Positions 19,485 through 29,338 are shown, counted from the stretch's first letter. The stretch: 64,000 bases of DNA from Mycolicibacterium sp. MU0053 (GCF_963378095.1 NZ_OY726397.1:806001-870000), one strand, 5' to 3'. The notes: a model not told the origin generated them from the letters alone. Program-made: numbers and translations.

Positions 19485-19693
19485 TGACGTAGGTTCTGGT
19501 CGACACGACGAACATATTATGGAGACCTACAACTGGCCAAGAATGGATACCTCGACTTGTCCATCAGTGGGCACTTTGTTATGGCCACGGCAATCTGGTC
19601 GGCCGAGTCGCGGTCGCTTTTAAGTACACACATTCTCGATCTTCTGTCGCCGCGCATCGAGATACATGGGGACAAGCGTGTTCGAAGATCCGG

Positions 19694-22099
19694 TCAATCG
19701 TCCGGACCCCGCGTCCAAGGTGCCCGGGTGTGTTGATCGTAGTCTGTCGCGGTCCGCTCAACGTACGTACTGAACTCTTCGTCGATCCGGGCTGAGAGAT
19801 CTGCCCCGGCGAGTTCCTGGTTGTCCGCATCAAATCTCGGCGAATAGTCAGTCCGCCAGGAGAAAAGATCCTCCCCTGAAGCCCCGACCGTACCGCCGAG
19901 ATCGAACAAGTGCTCGGCGGTCAGCGCGAAGTGTGGCCTCCCTGCGGAGTCCTCGGTCACGCGCCACTCTTCGCTGCAGTTGGCGGCGCGATCTAGAGTC
20001 GCTGCGAAGGTCGCTCTGGCGCCGAGTTGATCGGCTGAGCGCCATAGCTTGTCCAACTCCTCCTGAGAAAGGCCACGCGCGTTCGCCTTACATTCGCCCA
20101 GAATGATCTCGCCATTGCGAAGAACGACCATGACGTCAGCTTCCGCTGTGACGCGTTCGCTGTCGGAATTCCGGAACTCTACCCCCGGATAGCCTCCGAA
20201 AACGAGCGGCCTGCCACCCAGTTCTCCGCATACGTACCGCATGGCGAGAACATGCGAAAGAACATCGTGACTCATTGCCCGAAGCAGGACTTCACTAGCC
20301 CGATAACGGAAGTTGATCTGGTTGTAGCCGTGGGGACTGGCGATCTGTTGGCCGCAGGCATGGCAGACCAGCGATGGAACGGCTTCGCTGAGCGGGCGCC
20401 ACTGCTTGTGGCCGCATCGAGTGCAGTTCGCCTCCACACCGCGAAGGATGAGGCCACCGTCCATAGCCCAACTGACCCATTGTTGGGCTGCGTCACGACG
20501 CATGCGGAGTAGCTGTCTCATTCGATCGAACGTCGGATAACCGAGTTCTTCCGCGTCGGGGGACCCAAGGCCTTGATTTAGGCGATCGAGGAGTGTCTGG
20601 TAGCGGTCGGAGGACTCGTCGGTCTCCGGGTCGGCGAGGTATTGGTTCAATCGTCGCTTCACGATGCTTACGCTTCGGCCGCGCGTTAACTCGCTGAGTG
20701 TTTCGACGACGCCAGGAGAGGCGAACATTGAGAGGTTCCGTCCCGCCGCACGGATCAGATGTTCCGCAGCTCTACCTGGGGCGCTTTCGGTTAAGCGCAG
20801 CCCTTGGTCGACTGATAGAGCTGATATGACCTCCAGTCCTGATGGCAAGCGTATTGTCGTGAACCCGTCGGACCGGCCGCCAGTCGTGATCGCGCCTTCA
20901 AGATAGTGCGCGTCGCCGTGGTAGACCTGGCGCCTCATTGTCTGAGACGGCGGAAGCGGAGCGTCAACGACAACGGTCTTTCGCTTCATCCATGTGCCCT
21001 GATGACTGCCTAGGTACGCACCTCCGATGGCCTGGAAGTCACCCGGCGAGAATGAAGCGATACGTGCCTTGCCGCCGGCAAACCGCACGGTGTTATTGGA
21101 CACTGAGCAGTAGCCACCGATTGGCCGCAGCAGTTCCCACGGATCGACCGCCTCAAATCCGACGCTCTTGGCCAGTGTGGCAACGCGATCGGGTGCGATC
21201 GACATTGAAGTCAATGCGAGGTTGTGGTCAAAGCCGAAATGATGATCCGCGCCTGATTGGATTAGATATCGGATGTCATTTTCCACTGTGGATGTCATCG
21301 GCACGGCGAGCGGAAAGCGTGGCGGGTGAAGAAATCTTGCCCGCAGATTCCACACAAGAGCCAGATCTTCAGAGCTGCCGGGTTCGTAGAGCACGACTAT
21401 ATTGGGTCCGAACCGCTGCGACGTTACGTCATCGCTCCATGCGAAGCGCGACGACGACGGGAACCCCTTGTTGTAGCCGCCCTGGAGTCCGGTCGGGAGC
21501 TTCGATCGGCTTAGTTCGACTGCCGTTGTCGCAGAGAAGTCACGTACTAATGCGAGAAGACCCGCGGAAGAACCATTTTCGCTAATACCGCGGATCTGTA
21601 AGACATCGTCAAAGGTTAGATCACGGCGAAGATCGTTCCAGGTATTCTGGGGATGGGGCTGGGACGAAAGATCACCCGCAACGGCAATATACGCGAGATG
21701 CCAGGGATCGCTGGTTGGCATGCCTCGGACGGTTTGGACAGTCGGTTTCCGTTCGAGGTCTACCAGGATGCGGATAAGTTGTGCAGATGCCGGGCCTTCA
21801 GCATCGGTGTATGCCGAGGCCGCGTTGTCTCCCAAGAGATCAGAGCGTTCGATTCCATCTAGGTTGCTCTCGTTGAGAATTCTCGACCAACGCGGATCAA
21901 TATCCTCAGAAGGTGTGACCGGAATGAGCGGAACTCCAGCACCGCCCCAGACCCCGCAGAGATCACGTACTTGGTCACACGAAGAAAGGTAGTCCGATCG
22001 GTCGATGACCACGGCACCTTCTCGAGGGCGCAATTGACTGCTGATCAGTTGTTCGCCCTCAAGCGGGTCTGCGACCAGGAGCGGCCATAGATCTGTCAT
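19694..22099 (-). CDS. Zinc-ribbon PD-(D/E)XK protein, partner of the STAND NTPase
   Basis: 801 aa. The first 540 residues match nothing I recognise. A zinc ribbon follows (Cys559-x2-Cys562 in CTRCGHKQWRPL, Cys579-x2-Cys582 in VCHACGQQI), then a nuclease-like motif EADVMVVLRNGEIILGECKA with Asp655 and Glu669-Cys-Lys671, i.e. D...ExK. The start lies 5 bp after the stop of the upstream 789-aa gene, so the two form an operon. The mix of a large recognition-type region with a C-terminal nuclease suggests an effector or DNA-modifying partner in a defence system. No known system name can be attached from sequence alone. Confidence 0.6.
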   Translation of the reverse strand: MTDLWPLLVADPLEGEQLISSQLRPREGAVVIDRSDYLSSCDQVRDLCGVWGGAGVPLIPVTPSEDIDPRWSRILNESNLDGIERSDLLGDNAASAYTDAEGPASAQLIRILVDLERKPTVQTVRGMPTSDPWHLAYIAVAGDLSSQPHPQNTWNDLRRDLTFDDVLQIRGISENGSSAGLLALVRDFSATTAVELSRSKLPTGLQGGYNKGFPSSSRFAWSDDVTSQRFGPNIVVLYEPGSSEDLALVWNLRARFLHPPRFPLAVPMTSTVENDIRYLIQSGADHHFGFDHNLALTSMSIAPDRVATLAKSVGFEAVDPWELLRPIGGYCSVSNNTVRFAGGKARIASFSPGDFQAIGGAYLGSHQGTWMKRKTVVVDAPLPPSQTMRRQVYHGDAHYLEGAITTGGRSDGFTTIRLPSGLEVISALSVDQGLRLTESAPGRAAEHLIRAAGRNLSMFASPGVVETLSELTRGRSVSIVKRRLNQYLADPETDESSDRYQTLLDRLNQGLGSPDAEELGYPTFDRMRQLLRMRRDAAQQWVSWAMDGGLILRGVEANCTRCGHKQWRPLSEAVPSLVCHACGQQIASPHGYNQINFRYRASEVLLRAMSHDVLSHVLAMRYVCGELGGRPLVFGGYPGVEFRNSDSERVTAEADVMVVLRNGEIILGECKANARGLSQEELDKLWRSADQLGARATFAATLDRAANCSEEWRVTEDSAGRPHFALTAEHLFDLGGTVGASGEDLFSWRTDYSPRFDADNQELAGADLSARIDEEFSTYVERTATDYDQHTRAPWTRGPDD

Positions 22100-22104
22100 T
22101 CCTG

Positions 22105-24474
22105 CTACCTTAAATGGTTGAACATCGCGTCGATGCTGCTTTCCACGTTCCGCGGCGATTGCCGTGGTTCGGCGGATGCAGGGGGTTCGTCACTCTCAGA
22201 AGCCTGATCACTCAGGTCCAGCTCGACGATGTACTCAGAGCTAGCTACTTTGCGAGCTGCGTTCATCTCGCGGTAATCGTCCCAATCGGGCTCGAATCCG
22301 TTGAAATGCTCGTAAACGTCCCTTTGGATGCCTTCAAATCGTTCGGAAAAGGAGGTCAAGTCGAAGTACTGAGTGGCGATGCTACGTATCTCATCAATAT
22401 GAGCGTCGGCATCAGACTCTTTCTCGGCATTGGGTAGTACGTTGTCGAACTCGTTCTTCAACCATTGATCGAAGCAGTTGAGAAGTATAGATTCGTCGTC
22501 GTCTGTCCAACTCACCTCAGTTTCTTCATCAAGCCAATTGCGGTACTCGAACACCGGATGCCACTCATCGTGATACCCCACAACATCGCACCAAATCAGA
22601 AAAAGTATTTTGCAGCTTTCAAGCTCAGCTTCGGTCGCGAGGCTGCGACCGGACGCGCGGATGGCCTGCGTCAGTTCCTCGCAGTTGTGTCCATCTAATG
22701 AATGGTAAGTCGAATATTCTGAAAGGGAGAGGATCTGGTCCACAATCCACTCCTCTATGCCCAGATCTAGATGAGCTGCGGACCCTAAAAGGGACTCAAG
22801 TATTGCCGGCGCATCAGACGGCACAGTTCGGCGAGCGCTTAAATTTCTATCCCAAGTGTCCGAGATTGCTTGGGCAACCTGAACTGAATTTTCCCGTAAA
22901 TTGGACCCGAGCAGCGGATACTTCAAGGTGCGGTCTCGGTCCGCAGATTGCGCGTATCGCAGAAGTTGGGCAAGCTGGTCGGGACCTATAACAGTTTGGG
23001 CCAGCAGCGTGGCATAGTCGGCATGTGAATTCAAGAACGAGAGAACGAAATCGCGACAGCTGGGGTTAGCGAATGAAGTATAAGTCTCGCTGTGATTAAA
23101 TCTGCCAGCTATCTGAATCCAGCTTCCGTCGAGTTGCTTGAGCGCCCGCTCAAATTCCAGTGGAGTCGAAGTTCCTGCGACGCTCGCACGTACTGCACTT
23201 GTCGTGGCACCTGTGGTGGGGAACGTGGCAAGGTGCATTAGCAATGTTCGAGCGGCCTCGGTTAGCGATTCCCTGAAACTTGGACCCCATAATTCCATCG
23301 GATGATCGAGAGCGTGTACCATTCTGCGAAGCAATTCTTCCGCTGTGTCTTGGGAGCTGCTCTGGGCGATAGTTAACTCGATCAATCGAGGGGTGAAGTT
23401 TTCGTGGTTAATGATTCGCATATAGAATCTCTGCACGACGAAATCGCGGACGATCTCACGTGCCAAATTGCTGAAATACAAGTGATTATAAAGAATCCTT
23501 GCGCGTATCTCTCGTGTGTATTCGGTCACCTCTACAACACATTCGTGAGCCCGCAGTCCAGCGCGTGCTACCGCCTCATCGCGAAGCTCGGCCTCCTGGA
23601 GGACGTGCGTGCGGGTGGTAATAACTAGCTGCTTTCCGGGTCTCCGGCCAATGGCACTGATCAGGCGGGCGACAGTTTTGCCGTTGTCCCGACTTAGCCG
23701 TTCTTGTATGTCGGTTTGGCCGAATACATCATCAAAGTAGAAGAAGAGCTTGCCGTCTTCTGAGCTATCAAGGACATCCCAAGCTTTATCAATCGCGCTT
23801 GACTCTAACTCAACTATCTTCCAACCGTCTTGCCACTGGGCAAGCGCGAGCATGTCAGCGAGCATGGTCTTTCCGACCCCAGGAGCTCCGCTAATCACGC
23901 AGACCCTCTTGTCGGCAAGCATTTGTGTGGCTAGCTGATAGCTGGACGTGCTGACGTATAGTCGAACTCGATCCTGGATTTCCTCCAGTAGAGCCTTGCT
24001 CCGATTCCAAATACCGCTGTTTACAATTTCCCTTAAGATCGTAGACGATGCCATCCAAAGCTTGAAATGGTTTATCTCGACATTTGGATAATCCGTTAAT
24101 AGATCATTGAGGTCCAACTGAGAATAAATCTGGGACGTGTCGGTGATGTGGGGCGAAAGAGCATTAACCAAAGCTTGTTGCTGTGTCAGCGTCAATAGCT
24201 GCGATGTTACAAAGTAGTAGTTGTCAGGCTTCAATTCGTCTATTTTTGACTTTTCTGCGGTAGCAGCACGTTTCAGGGCACTGAAAGATGACCCTCGGTA
24301 GTGTTTGCACTGAACAATTGTTATTTGTCCGTTGTCCGAGGACCTAAGGTCAATGCCTCCGTCAGGGCCGTGCCCGAATGCCTGTAAACGAACACCCAGG
24401 TGCTCCTTGAGTAAGTCTCGGACAAGTAGCTCGAAGTCCATAGGAGACAAGGTGTGGAAATCGTATGTCTTCAT
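22105..24474 (-). CDS. Mrr-like nuclease/STAND NTPase fusion protein
   Basis: 789 aa. The N-terminal Mrr-type PD-(D/E)XK domain has GPDGGID (Asp38-Asp42) and IVQCKHY (Gln55-Cys-Lys57). It is followed by a STAND-type NTPase, apparently the nSTAND3 class: Walker A GAPGVGKT (196-203), Walker B LFFYFDD (243-249) and VITTRTH (284-290). A long helical C-terminus (about 400-780) could be a sensor. Known STAND defence proteins (e.g. Avs) oligomerise on binding a phage protein and activate an N-terminal nuclease; this protein has the same logic in a shorter form. It is first in a two-gene operon and divergent from the IS-split nuclease gene. The coding sequence is clearly more A/T-rich than the chromosome around the element. 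Confidence 0.75.
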   Translation of the reverse strand: MKTYDFHTLSPMDFELLVRDLLKEHLGVRLQAFGHGPDGGIDLRSSDNGQITIVQCKHYRGSSFSALKRAATAEKSKIDELKPDNYYFVTSQLLTLTQQQALVNALSPHITDTSQIYSQLDLNDLLTDYPNVEINHFKLWMASSTILREIVNSGIWNRSKALLEEIQDRVRLYVSTSSYQLATQMLADKRVCVISGAPGVGKTMLADMLALAQWQDGWKIVELESSAIDKAWDVLDSSEDGKLFFYFDDVFGQTDIQERLSRDNGKTVARLISAIGRRPGKQLVITTRTHVLQEAELRDEAVARAGLRAHECVVEVTEYTREIRARILYNHLYFSNLAREIVRDFVVQRFYMRIINHENFTPRLIELTIAQSSSQDTAEELLRRMVHALDHPMELWGPSFRESLTEAARTLLMHLATFPTTGATTSAVRASVAGTSTPLEFERALKQLDGSWIQIAGRFNHSETYTSFANPSCRDFVLSFLNSHADYATLLAQTVIGPDQLAQLLRYAQSADRDRTLKYPLLGSNLRENSVQVAQAISDTWDRNLSARRTVPSDAPAILESLLGSAAHLDLGIEEWIVDQILSLSEYSTYHSLDGHNCEELTQAIRASGRSLATEAELESCKILFLIWCDVVGYHDEWHPVFEYRNWLDEETEVSWTDDDESILLNCFDQWLKNEFDNVLPNAEKESDADAHIDEIRSIATQYFDLTSFSERFEGIQRDVYEHFNGFEPDWDDYREMNAARKVASSEYIVELDLSDQASESDEPPASAEPRQSPRNVESSIDAMFNHLR

Positions 24475-25348
24475 TCGCGGCCCCTAGTCGACGTCCCGAT
24501 TGCTTTTCTCCTGGATACTTTGCTTGCCAGTGTCAAAGTAGCTCAATCTCGTGCGGCGGACGGCGAGAACCATGCGCGTGCCGTTGTCGGGAGTCCATGC
24601 CGTCTGCGTCGGGCGTGTCGGTGTGCAGGTGCATCGTCTCAGTTGGGCGACCGCCCCGACTGATGAAGCCAGGAGAGACGAGATGTATCGAACAGTTGAC
24701 GGGATGACACGCTGGCACTCGGTGACTGCGGAGCTGCATAGTTCCAGATTGCCTCTAGCGCAGTGGTTTCGATCTACACTCCCGAACACCGGCGGCGTGT
24801 TCAGGGCTTTCCGCGACACCGTCGTGAATCCCTGCATCGAACCGTTGCCCGATATTCCAAGCGGGACAGCGGGTGCTGCTTTCGATCTGTTGACAAGGTG
24901 CAAGCTGGGCGCGCCGATTGTTTCTAGCTCGGTTGTCGAGGCGATCTACGACTACTGCCCTTCTCGAATGTGGGCTGGTGTGGTCGACGAGTTGATCAGC
25001 TGGCTCGATCGGCTGATCCTTCGCGAAATGGATCGCAAGGCCGCTGCTGGCGCCGATGAGGGACTGTTGCGAGGTTGCTGGGCAATTGCCTTGTTGGTTG
25101 AGCTCGTCCGCGGCGTGAAGTTCGATCGGTCAGCGTTGTGTGCGCTCGGAGACAAGCCCACTTGCAGGGACCTTGTCGATGTTATGCCGGCGTCCGCCAT
25201 TGCGGATCTGAGACGTCTTGAGCAAGTTTTTCGTGATTGCCTGCTACCGGTTATCAACTCACGCCAAGGTGAGCTTGTTACAGGTCCGGCGTTTTCCCGT
25301 GTGTTACCGGGGGACGCTGACTTGATCAAGGGCAATGTACTCGTCGAG

Positions 25349-26836
25349 GAGGAATTGTCAATACCTGTGGATCGGCGTGTTTCAGGCGACCTCCGTTCCG
25401 GCTTGCTGATCGCCGTCTGAGGGCGGTGTCGGTGGGGTGATTTCGGTGGGGCGTTCGAGCAGTTTGCCCTTGTGGAAGACCGCGCCGGCGCGGACCAGGG
25501 CGACCAGGTGTGGTGCGTTGACGGCACGCCAGCGGGCCGCGGCGGCGTCGATGAGCTTGTAGGCCATGGCCAGACCAGCCGCACGTGATCCCGGCCCCTT
25601 GGTGACCTTGGTTCTCAAACGTACTGTGGCAAAGGTGCTTTCGATCGGATTTGTCGTGCGTAGGTGGATCCAGTGCTCGGCGGGATAGTGGTAGAACTCC
25701 AGTAGGGTGTCCAGATCGTCGGTGATCTTGGCGACCGCCTTGGGGTACTTGGCCCCGAAGTCGACCGTGAAGGCCTTGACCGCGACCTGGGCCTTGTCGA
25801 TATCCTCGGCGTTGTAGATCTCCTTGAGCGCCGACAACGCCGACGCGTGCGCTGATTTCGGCAGGGCGGCAAGCACATTGGCTTGCTTATGAAACCAGCA
25901 CCGCTGTTCTTTGGTGGCCGGGAACACCTCGCGTACCGCTTTCCAGAAGCCGAGTGCGCCATCGCCGACGGCGAGCACGGGTGCGGTCATGCCGCGTCGT
26001 TTACAGTCGCGCAGCAGATCAGCCCACGACTCGGTCGATTCCCGGTAGCCGTCGGTGATCGCCACGAGCTCTTTGCGGCCGTCCGCGCGCACGCCGAGCA
26101 TCACCAGCAGACACAGCTTTTCCTGGTCCAGGCGGACCTTGAGGTGGATGCCGTCGACCCACAGGTAGACGTAATCGGTGCCCGACAGGTCCCGGGCGGC
26201 AAACGCGCGGGCCTCGTCCTGCCACTGGCTGGTCAGCCGGGTGATCGTGGTGGCCGAGAGCCCGGCACCCGAGCCCAGGAACTGCTCCAGAGCGGGGGTG
26301 AAGTCGCTGGTGGACAGCCCGTGCAGGTACAGCAGCGGCAGCACTTCGCTCATCTGCGGTGACTTGCGTGCCCAGGCCGGCAGGATCGCCGAGGAGAACC
26401 GTTTCCGTTCACCGGTGTCGGGGTCGACGCGTTTGTCGTTGACTCGCGGTGCTTTCACCTCAACTGCCCCGGCTGCCGTCAGCACCTCGCGGGCCTGGTG
26501 ATAGCCGTTGCGGACCACCAGCCGATGCCCCTTCTCATCGAGCTGATCGGCGAACTGGGCCACGTAGGCGGCGACCTCAGCCTTCAACGCGGCGGCCAGC
26601 ATCTGACGGGCGCCGTCGCGGACGATCTCGTCCAACAACGACCGACCAGCACCGCCAGTGCTTTCGTTGGCCTCGATGGCATCGTGAACTACGGTGAGCA
26701 TGGGCGTACCTTCCCGAACCAGCGCGCCAACGCCGGCTCATGATCGGACCTTCGGATATTCAGATCATCCTCGGGAAGGTGCGCCCACTTTCACGCCCCC
26801 TCACCGAGGCTCATCCACAGGTTCTGATCATTGCTC
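25349..26836 (-). mobile_element. IS256-family insertion sequence, copy 1
   Basis: 1488 bp. Ends GAGGAATTGTCAATACCTG at the left and CAGGTTCTGATCATTGCTC at the right are imperfect inverted repeats. The flanking 9-bp target duplication is CTCGTCGAG at 25340-25348 and 26837-26845. It encodes one transposase on the minus strand. It appears identical in sequence to copy 2, offset by exactly 1575 bp. Confidence 0.92.
25382..26701 (-). CDS. IS256-family (Mutator) transposase, copy 1
   Basis: 439 aa. DDE residues are apparent in YVYLWVDGIHLKVR, LAVGDGALGFWKAV and the late TTNPIESTFATVRLRT, with the family C/W-H motif in EQRCWFHKQANVLAALPK. Length and motifs match intact mycobacterial IS256-type transposases such as that of IS1554. 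No frameshift is present, so the element is probably still active. Confidence 0.92.
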   Translation of the reverse strand: MLTVVHDAIEANESTGGAGRSLLDEIVRDGARQMLAAALKAEVAAYVAQFADQLDEKGHRLVVRNGYHQAREVLTAAGAVEVKAPRVNDKRVDPDTGERKRFSSAILPAWARKSPQMSEVLPLLYLHGLSTSDFTPALEQFLGSGAGLSATTITRLTSQWQDEARAFAARDLSGTDYVYLWVDGIHLKVRLDQEKLCLLVMLGVRADGRKELVAITDGYRESTESWADLLRDCKRRGMTAPVLAVGDGALGFWKAVREVFPATKEQRCWFHKQANVLAALPKSAHASALSALKEIYNAEDIDKAQVAVKAFTVDFGAKYPKAVAKITDDLDTLLEFYHYPAEHWIHLRTTNPIESTFATVRLRTKVTKGPGSRAAGLAMAYKLIDAAAARWRAVNAPHLVALVRAGAVFHKGKLLERPTEITPPTPPSDGDQQAGTEVA

Positions 26837-26923
26837 CTCGTCGAGGTTAAGGCGATGGTGCACAGACGAAAGCGCGACGGTACACCGCGGTACAGCGTGG
26901 ACGCGAGAACTCTGTACCAGATG

Positions 26924-28411
26924 GAGGAATTGTCAATACCTGTGGATCGGCGTGTTTCAGGCGACCTCCGTTCCGGCTTGCTGATCGCCGTCTGAGGGCG
27001 GTGTCGGTGGGGTGATTTCGGTGGGGCGTTCGAGCAGTTTGCCCTTGTGGAAGACCGCGCCGGCGCGGACCAGGGCGACCAGGTGTGGTGCGTTGACGGC
27101 ACGCCAGCGGGCCGCGGCGGCGTCGATGAGCTTGTAGGCCATGGCCAGACCAGCCGCACGTGATCCCGGCCCCTTGGTGACCTTGGTTCTCAAACGTACT
27201 GTGGCAAAGGTGCTTTCGATCGGATTTGTCGTGCGTAGGTGGATCCAGTGCTCGGCGGGATAGTGGTAGAACTCCAGTAGGGTGTCCAGATCGTCGGTGA
27301 TCTTGGCGACCGCCTTGGGGTACTTGGCCCCGAAGTCGACCGTGAAGGCCTTGACCGCGACCTGGGCCTTGTCGATATCCTCGGCGTTGTAGATCTCCTT
27401 GAGCGCCGACAACGCCGACGCGTGCGCTGATTTCGGCAGGGCGGCAAGCACATTGGCTTGCTTATGAAACCAGCACCGCTGTTCTTTGGTGGCCGGGAAC
27501 ACCTCGCGTACCGCTTTCCAGAAGCCGAGTGCGCCATCGCCGACGGCGAGCACGGGTGCGGTCATGCCGCGTCGTTTACAGTCGCGCAGCAGATCAGCCC
27601 ACGACTCGGTCGATTCCCGGTAGCCGTCGGTGATCGCCACGAGCTCTTTGCGGCCGTCCGCGCGCACGCCGAGCATCACCAGCAGACACAGCTTTTCCTG
27701 GTCCAGGCGGACCTTGAGGTGGATGCCGTCGACCCACAGGTAGACGTAATCGGTGCCCGACAGGTCCCGGGCGGCAAACGCGCGGGCCTCGTCCTGCCAC
27801 TGGCTGGTCAGCCGGGTGATCGTGGTGGCCGAGAGCCCGGCACCCGAGCCCAGGAACTGCTCCAGAGCGGGGGTGAAGTCGCTGGTGGACAGCCCGTGCA
27901 GGTACAGCAGCGGCAGCACTTCGCTCATCTGCGGTGACTTGCGTGCCCAGGCCGGCAGGATCGCCGAGGAGAACCGTTTCCGTTCACCGGTGTCGGGGTC
28001 GACGCGTTTGTCGTTGACTCGCGGTGCTTTCACCTCAACTGCCCCGGCTGCCGTCAGCACCTCGCGGGCCTGGTGATAGCCGTTGCGGACCACCAGCCGA
28101 TGCCCCTTCTCATCGAGCTGATCGGCGAACTGGGCCACGTAGGCGGCGACCTCAGCCTTCAACGCGGCGGCCAGCATCTGACGGGCGCCGTCGCGGACGA
28201 TCTCGTCCAACAACGACCGACCAGCACCGCCAGTGCTTTCGTTGGCCTCGATGGCATCGTGAACTACGGTGAGCATGGGCGTACCTTCCCGAACCAGCGC
28301 GCCAACGCCGGCTCATGATCGGACCTTCGGATATTCAGATCATCCTCGGGAAGGTGCGCCCACTTTCACGCCCCCTCACCGAGGCTCATCCACAGGTTCT
28401 GATCATTGCTC
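26924..28411 (-). mobile_element. IS256-family insertion sequence, copy 2
   Basis: 1488 bp with the same ends and orientation as copy 1, flanked by a different 9-bp duplication, TACCAGATG (26915-26923 and 28412-28420). Distinct duplications show two separate insertion events, not a tandem duplication by recombination. Only 87 bp separate the copies, including the two 9-bp repeats between them. Confidence 0.92.
26957..28276 (-). CDS. IS256-family (Mutator) transposase, copy 2
   Basis: 439 aa, with the same translated sequence as the transposase at 25382-26701, and all catalytic motifs retained. Complete identity points to very recent transposition. Two direct copies could recombine, removing one IS and the 78-bp piece of the host gene between them. 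Confidence 0.92.
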   Translation of the reverse strand: MLTVVHDAIEANESTGGAGRSLLDEIVRDGARQMLAAALKAEVAAYVAQFADQLDEKGHRLVVRNGYHQAREVLTAAGAVEVKAPRVNDKRVDPDTGERKRFSSAILPAWARKSPQMSEVLPLLYLHGLSTSDFTPALEQFLGSGAGLSATTITRLTSQWQDEARAFAARDLSGTDYVYLWVDGIHLKVRLDQEKLCLLVMLGVRADGRKELVAITDGYRESTESWADLLRDCKRRGMTAPVLAVGDGALGFWKAVREVFPATKEQRCWFHKQANVLAALPKSAHASALSALKEIYNAEDIDKAQVAVKAFTVDFGAKYPKAVAKITDDLDTLLEFYHYPAEHWIHLRTTNPIESTFATVRLRTKVTKGPGSRAAGLAMAYKLIDAAAARWRAVNAPHLVALVRAGAVFHKGKLLERPTEITPPTPPSDGDQQAGTEVA

Positions 28412-28826
28412 TACCAGATGCTGGCCTATGCTCTTCTGGCACAGGATCATTACTCCATCGACGAGTTGGTCCTCTTCAACGCGCGGTATGCACATGTCTA
28501 CTCATGGCCGTTGGACGAGCTCTTGGCTGAGTTGGCTGGGGCTGCAGTTGAGGCTCAGGAGATGGCAGCCAGGCTCAAGATGTTTCTAGAGAACCCCGTC
28601 GATGCGCGTGTGCCAACGCCGGCGAGAGTTGCTGCGATGGCGGTCATCGGGAGAGGGGATACTCGCCATCTATGAGATGTCGCGGATCGGGTTGCGCCGT
28701 TCGCGAAGATAGTGTCGTGCCGATCTGCAACTGCGATACGGAGCCCGCCAACCGAGAGAATGCTGTCTGCTCGAAACATCGGCATCATCAGTAATTTTCA
28801 TATGCCATATCGACCGGAAGGTGCTC

Positions 28827-29300
28827 GTGCATAGAAGTGAAGGCCCTTTTATGGGCCCTGTCGACGGTCAGCACCGTGTTGAGGGCGCTGGGTCATCGCG
28901 GTCTGCGGTTCGGGACGGTGTTGGACAGCTCGCTGCGATCTTGTCTCCCGGGGAGAAACCTCTAAGAGGTGTGTTGAGGCGTATCCCGAAGAGGTGGGCG
29001 CCTTGTATTGACGTCGAGCCCGGCTGGGACGCGCTCATCATCGAGACCGACGCGCAGCTCGCCGCGGTCGACCCCGATTACGTCGTTCTACAGATCAAAG
29101 AAAAGTTCGGTGCGTTGCGCTACTACTGTCAACCGAGCGGAGACGACCCAGCTCCGGAGGTTTGCGATGCTCTCGACACCATCACCGACGAGGCGGAGCG
29201 GAGATCGGCGACCATCTGCGAGCGCTGCGGTCAACCAGGGAGGTTATCTGACTTCGCTGGAAGGTTGAAAACCCTATGCCAACGATGCACCGAAAAGTAA
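28827..29300 (+). CDS. Small zinc-ribbon hypothetical protein
   Basis: 157 aa from a GTG at 28827 (GGAAGG 5 nt upstream); ATG 28851 is an alternative. The core is ETDAQLAAVDPDYVVLQIKE, then KFGALRYYC and a C-terminal CERCGQPGRLSDFAGRLKTL followed by CQRC, a four-cysteine zinc ribbon. This KFGxLRYY plus CxxCG pattern is a recurring family of uncharacterised proteins in bacteria and phages. It lies between the IS-split nuclease gene and the 262-aa minus-strand gene. Function unknown. Confidence 0.6.
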   Translation: MHRSEGPFMGPVDGQHRVEGAGSSRSAVRDGVGQLAAILSPGEKPLRGVLRRIPKRWAPCIDVEPGWDALIIETDAQLAAVDPDYVVLQIKEKFGALRYYCQPSGDDPAPEVCDALDTITDEAERRSATICERCGQPGRLSDFAGRLKTLCQRCTEK

Positions 29301-29338
29301 CTGCACACAACGATTTTGAATAGCACAACTGGCAAAGA

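Larger units (their letters stand above)
24572..28675 (+). pseudogene. PD-(D/E)XK nuclease gene split by two IS256-family copies
   Basis: Pieces are 24572-25348, 26846-26923 and 28421-28675. Deleting each IS with one copy of its 9-bp target duplication joins them into one uninterrupted frame of about 369 codons with no stop or shift. The first junction recreates a nuclease motif, DLIKGNVLVE|VKA (Asp250...Glu259-x-Lys261), and the second leads into LYQMLAYALLAQ, a QxxxY motif as in RecB-like and McrC-type nucleases. An upstream in-frame GTG at 24551 is possible. It diverges from the STAND operon with about 100 bp between starts, so it may have been its third component. In its present state it is disrupted. 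Confidence 0.8.
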
